Source: Desulfobacteraceae bacterium
Lineage (GTDB): Bacteria; Desulfobacterota; Desulfobacteria; Desulfobacterales; UBA5852
NCBI GenBank assembly: GCA_014237395.1
Contig: JABZFP010000014.1
Coordinates: 1-64,000 of the forward strand
DNA length: 64,000 bases
Direction of reading: 5' to 3'
Of the stretch, positions 24,402 to 33,347 are shown in pieces. The position numbers were made by a program, and so were the translations under genes. The stretch's first letter is position 1. Each line of letters starts with the position of its first letter. The notes beneath the pieces are model-generated. The model was given only the letters and a program-made list of their open reading frames with translations. It had not been told where the DNA came from and made no database searches.

Positions 24402-25121
24402 GTGCCGGACAATCGCGAGATCAATGTTGACGCTGCCGAGTTGGCGAAATTCGAGGCGTCCGCCACGGGATGGTGGGGGGCCGGCAAGGCCTTTCAGGCC
24501 CTGCATGATATCAATCCCCTGCGGTTGGGGTTTATCCGTCAGCGGGTGGACCTGGCCGGCCGTGACGTGGTGGATGTGGGCTGCGGCGGCGGGATTCTCA
24601 CGGAAGCACTGGCCACGGCCGGGGCGCAGGTCACCGGGATCGATCTGGGACCGGCCGCACTGGCCGCGGCGGAAGCCCACCGCCAGGTGTCCGGTCTCGT
24701 CATCCGCTACCGGCAGATCGATGCGGAGGCCATGGCCGCACAAAATCCCGCCGGTTTTGATGTTGCGGTCTGTATGGAACTCCTGGAACATGTGCCGGAT
24801 CCGTCTTCCATCGTCCGGGCCTGCACGCGCCTGGTGCGCCCGGGAGGGCATGTGTTTTTTGCAACCCTCAACCGGTCCCCGCTCGCCTATCTGCTGGCGA
24901 TCGTGATGGCGGAGCGGGTCTTGCGGATTGTCCCCATCGGCACCCACCAGTACCAGGGCTTCATCCGGCCACGCGAATTGGCTGCTTGGGCGCGCAGCAG
25001 CGGTTTGGTGGACGGGGCCTTTCGCGGTATGCTTTACCTGCCGTTTCTTCGCCGAGCCACCCTTGTTCAAAGCACTGCTGTCAATTATCTGGCCCACTTC
25101 CAGCGCGCGGGCAATTCCTGA
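24402..25121 (+). CDS. ubiG: UbiG-like 3-O-methyltransferase of ubiquinone synthesis
   Basis: A 239-residue SAM-dependent class I methyltransferase. It has the UbiG N-terminus (AELAKFEASATGWWG...ALHDINPLRLGFI), SAM motif VVDVGCGGGILTEALA, an acidic GIDLGPAAL strand end, CMELLEHVPDP and the late GTHQYQGFIRPREL block typical of UbiG. UbiG methylates the two hydroxyl groups of the ubiquinone ring. The start is GTG 24402 with GGAGAGG 9 bases upstream. Most relatives of the presumed lineage are thought to use menaquinone, so either this cell makes ubiquinone or the enzyme has a related catechol substrate. Position next to the quinol-oxidising operon is suggestive. Confidence 0.8.
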   Translation: MPDNREINVDAAELAKFEASATGWWGAGKAFQALHDINPLRLGFIRQRVDLAGRDVVDVGCGGGILTEALATAGAQVTGIDLGPAALAAAEAHRQVSGLVIRYRQIDAEAMAAQNPAGFDVAVCMELLEHVPDPSSIVRACTRLVRPGGHVFFATLNRSPLAYLLAIVMAERVLRIVPIGTHQYQGFIRPRELAAWARSSGLVDGAFRGMLYLPFLRRATLVQSTAVNYLAHFQRAGNS

Positions 25122-25261
25122 TATCCGTCCGTTGACCGGAACTTCGGAATCCTCTATAGTGATCAACTTTTGAAAGGCTATTAACAAATGGCTGAAGCGT
25201 TCTGCGGACAACGCCCCGGCGGCGCGACGCACCCTTTTGATCACGATAAATGGGAAAAATC

Positions 25262-26416
25262 ATGGGAACACTGGAATCTATCACATCGCGACCGCTACTG
25301 CTGCTGATTGCCGGCGTCAAGGGGGCGATTGGTTCAACGATGGTCCTGGCAAGCCACATCATGCGGCGACAGCCGGAAATGATCACCCCCTATTTGACCA
25401 CTACCGCCCTATGGTCGGACGGCGGTGCGGTTGCCCCGGTTCATGTGGCGGGTTGGGATGTGAGCCAACAGTCCATGTCCCAGACACTGATCTTGCACCG
25501 GGTGGTGCCGGAATCCTTGTGGCGCAAAGACCGGGACCGCCTGGATGAAATGCCGTTGGCGCCGGCTCCGAAAGCGGGGCTGTCGGTAAGCGCCCAGGTC
25601 GATCAACTGCTGGAGGACATCGACGCGTTCCGAAAGACCTGGCCCGATGCGCAGCCGGTCATGATCAACCTGCTGCCGGCGTGCTCGGAATGCGGTTTGG
25701 CAACCGGGGATGCCATTGAAAAAATGGACGGGGGGCGCTTCCCGGATCTGGCCTATGCCCGGGCGGCGATAGCGGCGGGCATACCTGTGGTGAATTTTAC
25801 ACCCAACGATCTCGGTGATCCGGCACTGGTGACACTGGCGGCGGAAAAAGGTCTGCCCCTGGTGGGGCGGGACGGCAAAACCGGCCAGACCTATTTTAAA
25901 GTGGTGCTGGCCTCGGCCCTCAAAGCCCGGCAGCTGAGGGTGGATGGCTGGTACAGCCTGAATATCCTGGGCAACGCCGACGGCCGCAACCTGATGGATC
26001 CGGATTGCGCGCGCGGTAAACTGGCCAATAAAACCGAGTTGCTGGACGATGTGCTGGGATACCGGGTGGGTGAAGCCTACGGCGAAAGCGCGCACAAGGT
26101 CCATATCGATTACTACCCGCCCCGGGGAGATGCCAAGGAAGCCTGGGACGTGATCGATATCAAAGGCCTTTTCGGGCTCCCCATGAGTATCCGCGTCAAT
26201 CTGCAGGGGCGCGATTCCATCCTGGCGGCACCCATGGCCCTGGACCTGGCCCGCTGGGTCCTTTTGCTCCAGGCTGTGGGGCGGGGCGGGGCGGTGCCGG
26301 AATTGGGCTTCTTTTTTAAAAAGCCGGAAGGCGAAACGCCTGCGACGACTTACGAAGATCAACTGCGCGCGTTGAAAAAGCTGGAGGCCTTCTGTCGTGA
26401 GAAACTGGCGACCTGA
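25262..26416 (+). CDS. ino1: myo-Inositol-1-phosphate synthase
   Basis: A 384-residue NAD-dependent enzyme converting glucose 6-phosphate to inositol 1-phosphate. Visible features: a Rossmann entry LIAGVKGAIGSTM, INLLPACSE, FTPNDLGDPAL, the GRDGKTGQTYFKVV active-site loop and YSLNILGNADGRNL. The length matches the short bacterial/archaeal type. ATG 25262 is preferred to ATG 25250 because GGGA sits 6 bases upstream. The product may feed inositol phospholipid or compatible-solute synthesis. A TIM-barrel isomerase follows after 125 bases in the same direction. Confidence 0.85.
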   Translation: MGTLESITSRPLLLLIAGVKGAIGSTMVLASHIMRRQPEMITPYLTTTALWSDGGAVAPVHVAGWDVSQQSMSQTLILHRVVPESLWRKDRDRLDEMPLAPAPKAGLSVSAQVDQLLEDIDAFRKTWPDAQPVMINLLPACSECGLATGDAIEKMDGGRFPDLAYARAAIAAGIPVVNFTPNDLGDPALVTLAAEKGLPLVGRDGKTGQTYFKVVLASALKARQLRVDGWYSLNILGNADGRNLMDPDCARGKLANKTELLDDVLGYRVGEAYGESAHKVHIDYYPPRGDAKEAWDVIDIKGLFGLPMSIRVNLQGRDSILAAPMALDLARWVLLLQAVGRGGAVPELGFFFKKPEGETPATTYEDQLRALKKLEAFCREKLAT

Positions 26417-26541
26417 AATCGACAGGACGCGCTGCCGTATGATCGACAGGATGGATAACCCCCCAATCTTTACCGCCGCAGGTGAACGCACACGCTGAAA
26501 TCCGCCGCTGAATGGATGGGCGCTAACGAAGGAGCGATGGG

Positions 26542-27387
26542 ATGATTTTCGGTTACAGCACCAATGCCTATGTCAAGTATTCGGTCAAAGAATCGCTGGA
26601 ACGCATTGCCGCGCTGGGGTTCAGCGGGGTGGAGATCATGTGCGATCGCCCCCATTTGTATCCGCCCGACTTCGACGCGGCGGCCCTTGCCGATCTCAAG
26701 TCCGTCCTGGATAGCTGCCATTTGCAGGTCACCAACCTGAACAGTTTTACGCTTTTTGCCGTGGGCGATACCTATCTGCCGTCATGGATCGAACCCGAAG
26801 CCGAACGCCGGGCCATCCGCGTACGACACACGCTGGAATGCCTCGACGTGGCCCAGGCGCTGGGGGCGCGCAATATTTCCATTCCCCCCGGAGGGCCGCT
26901 GGAAAAGGGCATGACGCGCCAGGAGGCCTTCCGGCTGTTTTACGAGGGGCTGGAACAGGTGCTCCCGACGGCGGAGGAACGGTCTATCAAGGTGCTGGTG
27001 GAGCCCGAGCCGGGTCTTCTCATGGAGAAGACATCCGAATTCACACCCTTTATCAAGGAAGTGCGGTCACCCGCGATCGGTCTCAATTTCGATATCGGCC
27101 ATTTTTTCTGCGCCGGCGAGGATCCGGCCGAGGCCATGGAAGCGCTGTTCGAATGGATCGGACACATGCATGTCGAAGATATTGCCGCCACGCGTGAGCA
27201 CAACCACCTGATTGCCGGTCTGGGCGCCATCGATTTCGACAAGGTGTTCCAGACCATGGGGCGCCTGGGCTATGACGGCGATATCAGTCTGGAGCTCTAC
27301 CCTTACGTCGATACGCCGGACGAAGCCGGGAAAGCGAGCCGGACGCATCTGGTGCCCATTTTCGAGCGTGCGGGATATGCTGTTTAG
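26542..27387 (+). CDS. Sugar phosphate isomerase/epimerase family TIM-barrel protein
   Basis: A 281-residue protein of the xylose-isomerase-like (AP endonuclease 2) barrel family. Probable metal ligands lie in LVEPEPG, NFDIGH, HMHVED and SLELYPY. Relatives include inosose dehydratase and isomerase of inositol metabolism and various sugar epimerases; the substrate cannot be named. AAGGAG lies 7 bases before ATG 26542. It follows the inositol-1-phosphate synthase, so a role in inositol or a derived polyol is plausible. The stop codon lies inside the left target duplicate of a MITE-like element. Confidence 0.75.
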   Translation: MIFGYSTNAYVKYSVKESLERIAALGFSGVEIMCDRPHLYPPDFDAAALADLKSVLDSCHLQVTNLNSFTLFAVGDTYLPSWIEPEAERRAIRVRHTLECLDVAQALGARNISIPPGGPLEKGMTRQEAFRLFYEGLEQVLPTAEERSIKVLVEPEPGLLMEKTSEFTPFIKEVRSPAIGLNFDIGHFFCAGEDPAEAMEALFEWIGHMHVEDIAATREHNHLIAGLGAIDFDKVFQTMGRLGYDGDISLELYPYVDTPDEAGKASRTHLVPIFERAGYAV

Positions 27388-27547
27388 TACCCATCCATAA
27401 ATGGCCAATTTGCCCGACCCGCCGAAGGCGGATAACTATCGGCGTTGCGCGAAAAATGGATTCCTCGGAATATCGCCCATATGCCTGCTGTTAGATATTT
27501 CGCGCGCCTTGATCTCACCCAAATTTACCTATTTTTGGATGGATACG
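27388..27547 (+). mobile_element. MITE-like element B
   Basis: About 160 bp with long imperfect terminal inverted repeats (27388-27412 and 27520-27546; both contain ATCCATCCA-like and AATTTG blocks) and further internal complementarity (GCGCGAAAAAT against ATATTTCGCGC). GTTTAG flanks it at 27382-27387 and 27548-27553, a likely 6-bp target duplication. No reading frame. The rest of 27548-27860 is AT-rich and shows no supported gene. Confidence 0.65.
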
Positions 27548-27863
27548 GTTTAGCCTTCGGGCATTAATTTTTTTAACGAAAAAATTGAAAACGTAAAAAT
27601 TTTTAAGGGTTTAGACTGGTCAAAGAACGGACTTCCCCTGTCTTGCCTCGCGATTTATTCTCCTGATGCGCGTGTCCCGATGGATTTTGGCGGGATACCC
27701 TTCCGATGATCCCGGCGTCAACATTTTGACCTTTGCGGATGGCACGAACGCACCATCTTGTGGATATTGCTTGTCCCCATCGTCTTCCGTTAAACCATTG
27801 CAACCATCTGAAATCACCAGTTTTATATTGAATTTCCGTTCAAATGGTCAAAATCCAAAAATG

Positions 27864-27879
27864 TGGCATGCATATTGCT
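27864..27879 (+). promoter_or_regulatory. Sigma-54 (RpoN) promoter
   Basis: TGGCATGCATATTGCT has GG at 27865-27866 and GC at 27877-27878 with exactly 10 bases between, matching the -24/-12 consensus TGGCACG-N4-TTGCW at all but one position. An inverted repeat AAATTTAA (27880-27887) / TTAAATTT (27905-27912) brackets the predicted transcription start. The next gene begins at 27962. Confidence 0.65.
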
Positions 27880-27961
27880 AAATTTAATGAGCAAGATTCA
27901 TTCGTTAAATTTCATACCATGGGAATCAATAGGCAACACCCAGCCGAAAACGAGGTGAACG

Positions 27962-28156
27962 ATGATTTCTTCCCCATGCCGCAATTGCGAAAAAAAGTAC
28001 ATGTCAAAGGATGAATGCGTCGGTACCTGCCGTCAAATGGAGGAAATCCGCCGCCTTCAGTTCAGCCAGCGCGACATCAGCGAATGCCGTGCGATCGACT
28101 ACAATGATGACAACCGTTTTCTCGTCGGGCATGCCGAATACCGGCATGTCGCCTAG
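27962..28156 (+). CDS. Small Cys-rich protein, probably RpoN-controlled
   Basis: A 64-residue protein whose first 25 residues contain four cysteines (CRNC near 6-9, then two more), suggesting a metal or redox site. The remainder is charged. GAGGTG lies 5 bases before ATG 27962. The sigma-54 promoter about 85 bases upstream and the good ribosome-binding site support a real gene. No family recognised. Confidence 0.6.
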   Translation: MISSPCRNCEKKYMSKDECVGTCRQMEEIRRLQFSQRDISECRAIDYNDDNRFLVGHAEYRHVA

Positions 28157-28587
28157 TTTTGAGCGTTAGCTTGATCGCACCAAAGGGCGTTACCTCCGCA
28201 TTTTGAGTGCGCTATCCGATTCTTGCTTTGGTCGGGCCTCCATGGGCAAGGGACCGGTTGCCGCCATTAGCTGCCGGCGCGGCCGGTCTTAGGCAAGCGA
28301 ACCACCAGGTCCAGATAGTATTGTCAGACCTCCCTCCCTCCGGAAAGGCCTGCTGGAAACGGCAGGTCTTTCATTTTGGAAAAACGGTTCACGGCAGCAT
28401 CTGTTTCTGGCTTTCAGCGTTTTCAAAGGTGCGAGCTCAGGCGTTTTCTCTTGCCGACCTCCGCTTGGCCGGTTATGGTGGCGCCGGCAGATCGGTTCGC
28501 AACCGCAGCGAGACGGAAAAAGCAATTCAAGAACAGCGTTGGTAGGTGCTTATGACGTTGGTGCTGAGCCCTCAGGAGGAGTTGTCG
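28157..28587 (+). other. Intergenic region with a stem-loop upstream of an amidohydrolase
   Basis: 431 bases without a supportable gene; a 112-codon frame (28207-28545) has no family features or ribosome-binding site. The clearest structure is a 10-bp stem AAAGGCCTGC (28344-28353) / GCAGGTCTTT (28362-28371) with an 8-base loop, followed by a weak T-rich stretch. It could be an attenuator or the end of the small upstream transcript. Confidence 0.35.
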
Positions 28588-30024
28588 ATGAACACAACAA
28601 CGGTTATCCGGAACGCGTCCTGGATTATCGCCTGGAACAAGGAACGGCAGGCGCATGTTTACCTTCGTGACGTGGATGTGGCGTTTTGCGGCGACACGAT
28701 CGTATTTGTCGGGAAAGATTACGCCGGCCAGGCCGATACGGCCATAGATGGCCGGGGGAAAATGATCATGCCGGGACTGGTCAATATCCATAGCCATTTA
28801 TCCGGCGGTCCATTGGATAAAGGAACCTTCGATGAGGTGGGGGCCACAGCCATGTGGGGTCAGGCCCTCTATAGCCACAGTCCGTTGTTGGTTGCCGATG
28901 AGGCATCGCTTGGGGTCGGAGCGGTGATTGCGCTGAGTGAACTGCTGATGAGCGGGGTCACCACGGTGGTGGATATTTCAGGCCTTTATCCGGAGTGGGT
29001 GGGGATAATGGCCCAAAGCGGCATTCGTGCCGTATTCGGCCCCGGGTTCCGGCAGGCGCGCTGGGTGAATATCAATGATCACCGCGTCGCGTATGAATGG
29101 GACGAAGAAGCGGGCTGGCGCGGGCTGGAAAAGGCACTGGCGTTCATCGATACGGTAACAGCGCATCCCTGCGGGCGTTTTTCCGGCATGGTGGTACCGT
29201 CCCAGGTGGACACCTGCCGGCCGGATCTTATTCAAGCGGCGCATCGGGAAGCGCGCCAGAGAGGGATTCCGTTTCAAACCCACGCCGCCCAGACCATGGT
29301 CGAGTTCAGCGAAATGCTGCGCCGTCACGGAAAAACACCGGTTCAATGGCTCGATCACCTCGGGGTTTTGGACGATCATACGGTTTTAGGGCATTGCATC
29401 TATCTGGATCACCATTCCTGGACACCGCTTAGAACCGCCCATGATCTGCCCTTGCTGGCGGAGAAAAAGGTCACCGTGGCGCACTGCCCGACGGTTTTCG
29501 GCCGGACCGGCATGACCCTGGAGAGTTTCGGACGCTATGTCCGGTCCGGGGTCAATCTCGGGATCGGCATCGACTCGTTTCCGTTCAACATGTTGGAGGA
29601 ACTGCGGCATGCGGCCATCTACAGCCGCATCACCGCCGGTGACGTCCATGATTTGACGACGACCAGTGTTTTTAACGCCGCCACCATCGGCGGCGCCCGT
29701 GCGTTACTGCGCGAGGATATCGGGCGGCTGACCGAAGGCGCCAAGGCGGATCTGGTCGTTGTCGATATGGATCACCCCCTGATGAAACCGGGGCGGGAAC
29801 CGCTTCGCAACCTGATCTACGTCGCGGCCGAGCGGGCCATCAAAGATGTTTATGTCGATGGGCGCAAGGTTGTGGCCGATGGCCGGATATTAACGCTGGG
29901 CTACGATACAGCGCTCAGCGAAATCGATGCCGCCCAGGATCGGGCCATCAGAATGGTACCGCAACAGGACGCGCAGCATCGCACCCTCGATGAGATCGCA
30001 CCCATGACATTCCCGTTCATGTAA
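28588..30024 (+). CDS. Amidohydrolase (ATZ/TRZ-type deaminase or hydrolase)
   Basis: A 478-residue metal-dependent hydrolase of the amidohydrolase superfamily, related to chlorohydrolases, guanine deaminase and S-adenosylhomocysteine deaminase. Ligand segments in order: NIHSHL, the THAAQ histidine, LGHCIYLDHHS, and the GIDSFPFN aspartate. The C-terminal composite beta domain (ADLVVVDMDHPL, VDGRKVVADGRI) is typical. AGGAGGAG (28574-28581) sits 6 bases before ATG 28588. The substrate is uncertain; deamination of a purine-like or aryl-amine ring is likely from the family. Confidence 0.78.
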   Translation: MNTTTVIRNASWIIAWNKERQAHVYLRDVDVAFCGDTIVFVGKDYAGQADTAIDGRGKMIMPGLVNIHSHLSGGPLDKGTFDEVGATAMWGQALYSHSPLLVADEASLGVGAVIALSELLMSGVTTVVDISGLYPEWVGIMAQSGIRAVFGPGFRQARWVNINDHRVAYEWDEEAGWRGLEKALAFIDTVTAHPCGRFSGMVVPSQVDTCRPDLIQAAHREARQRGIPFQTHAAQTMVEFSEMLRRHGKTPVQWLDHLGVLDDHTVLGHCIYLDHHSWTPLRTAHDLPLLAEKKVTVAHCPTVFGRTGMTLESFGRYVRSGVNLGIGIDSFPFNMLEELRHAAIYSRITAGDVHDLTTTSVFNAATIGGARALLREDIGRLTEGAKADLVVVDMDHPLMKPGREPLRNLIYVAAERAIKDVYVDGRKVVADGRILTLGYDTALSEIDAAQDRAIRMVPQQDAQHRTLDEIAPMTFPFM

Positions 30025-30153
30025 CCGCTCCCTGGGCGGCAAGCCGTCGTACTTTTTTGCCGGATGCGTTGACGTGACCGTTTTTCCAACCATCGATGGC
30101 ATCGCGGTCATGCTTTAACCGCCCGGGGGACCGCTTCTTCGGAGCCCCTACGA

Positions 30154-31389
30154 ATGGCAGCACCATCGAAACTAAAGATTCTGCATGTGCTCGGTCAACG
30201 GCCGGACGCCACCGGCAGCGGCATCTATCTGCAGTCCATGATGCGGGAAGCTGCTGCCGCGGGCCATGACAATGTCATGATTGCCGGCATCCAGTCCGAT
30301 CGTGATGCCGAACTCCACGGCGTAACGCCCGAACAATGCCGCTTTGTGCGGTTCAACGGAGAAGATCTTTCTTTCCGGATTCCCGGCATGACGGATATCA
30401 TGCCCTACCCCAGCACGCGGTTTATCGATTTGTCGGCAGCCGAAATCGATGCCTACGAAGCCGTTTTCAAGCGGGTGCTGACCGACACGGTGGCGGAATT
30501 CCACCCGGATATCATCCACACGCATCACCTCTGGCTGGTCAGCTCTTTGGTGCGGCGCCTTTTTCCGCATATCCCGGTGGTCACCACCTGCCACGGAACG
30601 GATTTGCGCCAGTTCCAGAATTGCGTCCATCTCCGCGACAAAGTGCTGCAGGGCTGCCGTCACCTGAATGCCGCCCTGGCACTCAGCGCCGCCCAGAAAA
30701 AGGATATCGAGATGCTTTACCAGCTGCCGCCGGAAAGGGTGATGGTCTGTGGGGCCGGGTACAACGACGGCATGTTTACGGCCGGCGCCAAGCCTGCCCC
30801 GCGTCCTGTGCAGATCGTATACGCCGGCAAGTTCTGGAATGCCAAAGGCCTGCCCTGGCTGTTAAAGGCGCTGAAAAGCATCGAAACGCCGGATTGGCAA
30901 CTGCACATGGTGGGCGGTGGGAGCGGTCCCGAAAACGACGAATGCCTGCGACTGGCAAACGCTTTGGGTGACCGTGTGACGGTGCACGGCCTGATTCCAC
31001 AGGATCGTCTGGCCGCCATTTTCAAACAGGCCCATCTCTTCGTGCTGCCGTCTTTTTTCGAAGGGCTGCCCCTGGTCGTGCTGGAGGCTCTCGCGAGTGG
31101 TTGCCGCTTGATCGCCACCGATCTGCCTGGTGTCAAAGCGGTGTTGGGGGATGTTGCGGCGGATTTCATCACCCTGGTTCCGACGCCGCGTCTGAAAAAC
31201 ATGGACCGACCTTATCCCGAGGATCTGCCGGTGTTCGTACAGGCGCTGGTCCGGGCGCTTGCTTTCCAGATGGCAGGCGCCCTGCGGCAGCCGGATATCG
31301 ATCCCGCGCCGATTGCGGACAAGCTGGCGGCCTTTACCTGGCGTGGCGTATTTGCGCAGGTTGAGAAAGTCTACCGTGGTGTGATGTAA
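30154..31389 (+). CDS. Glycosyltransferase family 4 protein
   Basis: A 411-residue GT-B fold glycosyltransferase. The N-terminal domain has the GSGIYLQSM acceptor-side loop; the C-terminal domain shows YAGKFWNAKGLPWLLKAL and PSFFEGLPLVVLEALASG, the E-x7-E nucleotide-sugar motif of GT4. It would add a sugar to a lipid or glycan; the acceptor is unknown. It starts at ATG 30154 with GGAG about 10 bases upstream, 129 bases after the amidohydrolase. No other polysaccharide genes are near. Confidence 0.8.
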   Translation: MAAPSKLKILHVLGQRPDATGSGIYLQSMMREAAAAGHDNVMIAGIQSDRDAELHGVTPEQCRFVRFNGEDLSFRIPGMTDIMPYPSTRFIDLSAAEIDAYEAVFKRVLTDTVAEFHPDIIHTHHLWLVSSLVRRLFPHIPVVTTCHGTDLRQFQNCVHLRDKVLQGCRHLNAALALSAAQKKDIEMLYQLPPERVMVCGAGYNDGMFTAGAKPAPRPVQIVYAGKFWNAKGLPWLLKALKSIETPDWQLHMVGGGSGPENDECLRLANALGDRVTVHGLIPQDRLAAIFKQAHLFVLPSFFEGLPLVVLEALASGCRLIATDLPGVKAVLGDVAADFITLVPTPRLKNMDRPYPEDLPVFVQALVRALAFQMAGALRQPDIDPAPIADKLAAFTWRGVFAQVEKVYRGVM

Positions 31390-31527
31390 GGGCCTGGCCA
31401 GAAATACCGATCGCTGCGGGCTTGTCCGCCGGACCATTTTCGGTGTTGCCCTAAAGGGCACAACCCACAAGGTTGCACCGATTATGACGCCTGGCAATTA
31501 AACCGGAATCCGGCACGGTCAGGGGTT

Positions 31528-32370
31528 TCAGCCGCCGATCCGGTCGAGCAGGTCGCGGTTGAGGCGTCGGGTCACCGGGCCCACGGCGCCGTCACCTATC
31601 GGTTTATCATCGATGCGGGTGATGGGAAGTACTTCGGTGATGGTGCCGCTCATAAAGACCTCGTCGGCCGCGTACAGGGCCGCCTTATCGAAATACGCCT
31701 CCTCGACCGATAAACCGGCCGCCTTGCAGATATCCAGGATGATCATGCGCGTGATGCCGGGGAGAATCCGTTGGGTCAAGGGATGGGTGATAAGGCTCTG
31801 ATCCTTGATGATAAACAGGTTGGAACTGGTCCCCTCGCGCACTTCGCCCGTCTCGGCCACGAAGATGGCATCGTAGGCGCCGGCCTCGAGCGCCTGCTGC
31901 TTGGCAAGCACGTTGGGCAGCAGCTGAACCGTCTTGATGTCGCAACGTCCCCAGCGGATGTCAGTCACCGTGATGGCGGCGGCCCCTTTATCACGCAGCA
32001 CCGCAGGTTTTTCATGAACCCGGCGCAGGATCATCAGGAACTGCAGTTCGGCATCGGCGGGAAAGGCATGGTCCCGCGGCGCAACGCCGCGCGATATCTG
32101 AATGTAAATACCGGCCCGGTCGATGGCGGCCTCGGCAAACAGGGTCTCGATAGCCGTCCTTATTTTTTCCCGGGGCAGGGGGGGGAAGGCCAGCGCTGCC
32201 ATGGAGTGTTCCAGGCGGTCCAGATGGGGTTCCAGGTAGAAGAGGCGGCCGTTATAGCTGGCCACATATTCATAGACCGCATCGCCGAAGTTATAGCCGC
32301 GGTCTTCGACGGGCACCGCGGCGTTCTCGATGGGCATGATCGTGCCGTTCAGGTAAGCTAGTTCAGGCAT
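31528..32370 (-). CDS. dat: D-amino acid aminotransferase (class IV PLP enzyme)
   Basis: A 280-residue fold-type IV aminotransferase. It has DRGYNFGDAVYEY, ISRGVAPRDHAFP, the DIKTVQLLPNVLAKQ segment with the catalytic lysine, and EGTSSNLFI. The RGVAPRxHxFP and LLPNVLAK blocks favour D-alanine transaminase over the branched-chain IlvE relatives. It interconverts D-alanine and D-glutamate with 2-oxo acids for peptidoglycan precursors or D-amino acid catabolism. GAGGGGA precedes the ATG at 32370. It stands alone on the minus strand. Confidence 0.8.
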   Translation of the reverse strand: MPELAYLNGTIMPIENAAVPVEDRGYNFGDAVYEYVASYNGRLFYLEPHLDRLEHSMAALAFPPLPREKIRTAIETLFAEAAIDRAGIYIQISRGVAPRDHAFPADAELQFLMILRRVHEKPAVLRDKGAAAITVTDIRWGRCDIKTVQLLPNVLAKQQALEAGAYDAIFVAETGEVREGTSSNLFIIKDQSLITHPLTQRILPGITRMIILDICKAAGLSVEEAYFDKAALYAADEVFMSGTITEVLPITRIDDKPIGDGAVGPVTRRLNRDLLDRIGG

Positions 32371-32822
32371 TTTCCCCTCTGTTGGTAACGATGTCGCTTG
32401 GCATGTTCACCGGCGTTGCGCTATTGGAGCGTTTACGAAAGATCAAGTTTAGCGCCGTGGTATTTGTATTGCTTCTCTGATACCGCCATATGGTAGCGAT
32501 GTCAAAAAATATTGATAAGATCTATCCCGCGCGCCTCACCGTCGTGATGGCGCCAATTTTTTTGGGCGGCTATCCAACACTCATATGTAAAGGATCTGTA
32601 GATCAACGGTGGGCTGCGGAAACACTGTCGGGCTCCTTATGATAGTTTAAAAATAGATGTTAAATCGACCGGGACCAAACGTTACTTAAAGCCTATAAGG
32701 TGCCGCCCCATGGTCACAAGAGGAGTGTGGGCCGGCGATTTGGTGCTTGCCAAACCCGGCTGATGTTCATTAATAGATGGTAACCCCTTTACAAACAATG
32801 AATTGCAGGAGGCACCCTCCCC
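32371..32822. other. Intergenic region between dat and usp
   Basis: 452 bases with no supportable gene. A small palindrome GATCTGTAGATC (32593-32604) and a locally AT-rich tract (about 32640-32690) are the only structures seen; no convincing promoter pair was identified. Confidence 0.5.
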
Positions 32823-33296
32823 ATGAAACCATTTCAAAAAATTCTGGTGGCCTGCGACCTGTCGAAGTTCACCAACCAGGTATTGGACTACGCGGTTGCC
32901 CTGGCGCTGAGCACCGGAGCCCGGCTGATTCTGGGGAATGTTATCAACCAGCGGGATGTGGACGCCATCGAATCTGCCATCCACAAGACCTTTCTGGTGG
33001 AGAAGGAGGCCTCGCCCGAAGCCTATATCCGTCAGCATAAACTGGAACGGGATAAGAATTTGAAAGCGCTGATCGAGGAGAGCGGCCACCCCGGTCTGTT
33101 TTTAAAGACCATGATCCGAACCGGGGTGCCGTTTCAGGAGTTAATCCAGATGGTTGAATCGGAAAGCATCGATTTGGTGGTCATGGGCACCCGGGGGCGC
33201 ACCAACCTGGCCAGTGTCCTTCTGGGTGCCACGGCGGAGAAAATGTTCCGCTATTGCCCCATCCCGATCCTGAGTGTGCGTCTGCGCAAAGATTGA
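32823..33296 (+). CDS. Universal stress protein (UspA family)
   Basis: A 157-residue protein with a single USP domain. It opens with the [19 protein letters not shown] strand-helix unit and ends with [31 protein letters not shown], which contains the ATP-binding G-x2-G-x9-G pattern. Such proteins respond to stress or energy state, with ATP-binding members acting as sensors. AGGAGG lies about 10 bases before ATG 32823. It appears monocistronic. The gene is followed by a copy of the CCTCTGGTGGAGGA motif (33306-33319). Confidence 0.85.
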   Translation: MKPFQKILVACDLSKFTNQVLDYAVALALSTGARLILGNVINQRDVDAIESAIHKTFLVEKEASPEAYIRQHKLERDKNLKALIEESGHPGLFLKTMIRTGVPFQELIQMVESESIDLVVMGTRGRTNLASVLLGATAEKMFRYCPIPILSVRLRKD

Positions 33297-33347
33297 CCCC
33301 TTTCCCCTCTGGTGGAGGACGCGCAGCGGCGTCTCACTTCCTTCGCC

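Noticed and set aside
27603..27881. Small overlapping frames on both strands in the gap after MITE B
   Set aside because: No convincing start signals or family resemblance; composition looks non-coding.
28207..28545. A 112-codon frame before the amidohydrolase
   Set aside because: No ribosome-binding site and no coherent domain; it runs over the stem-loop at 28344-28371.
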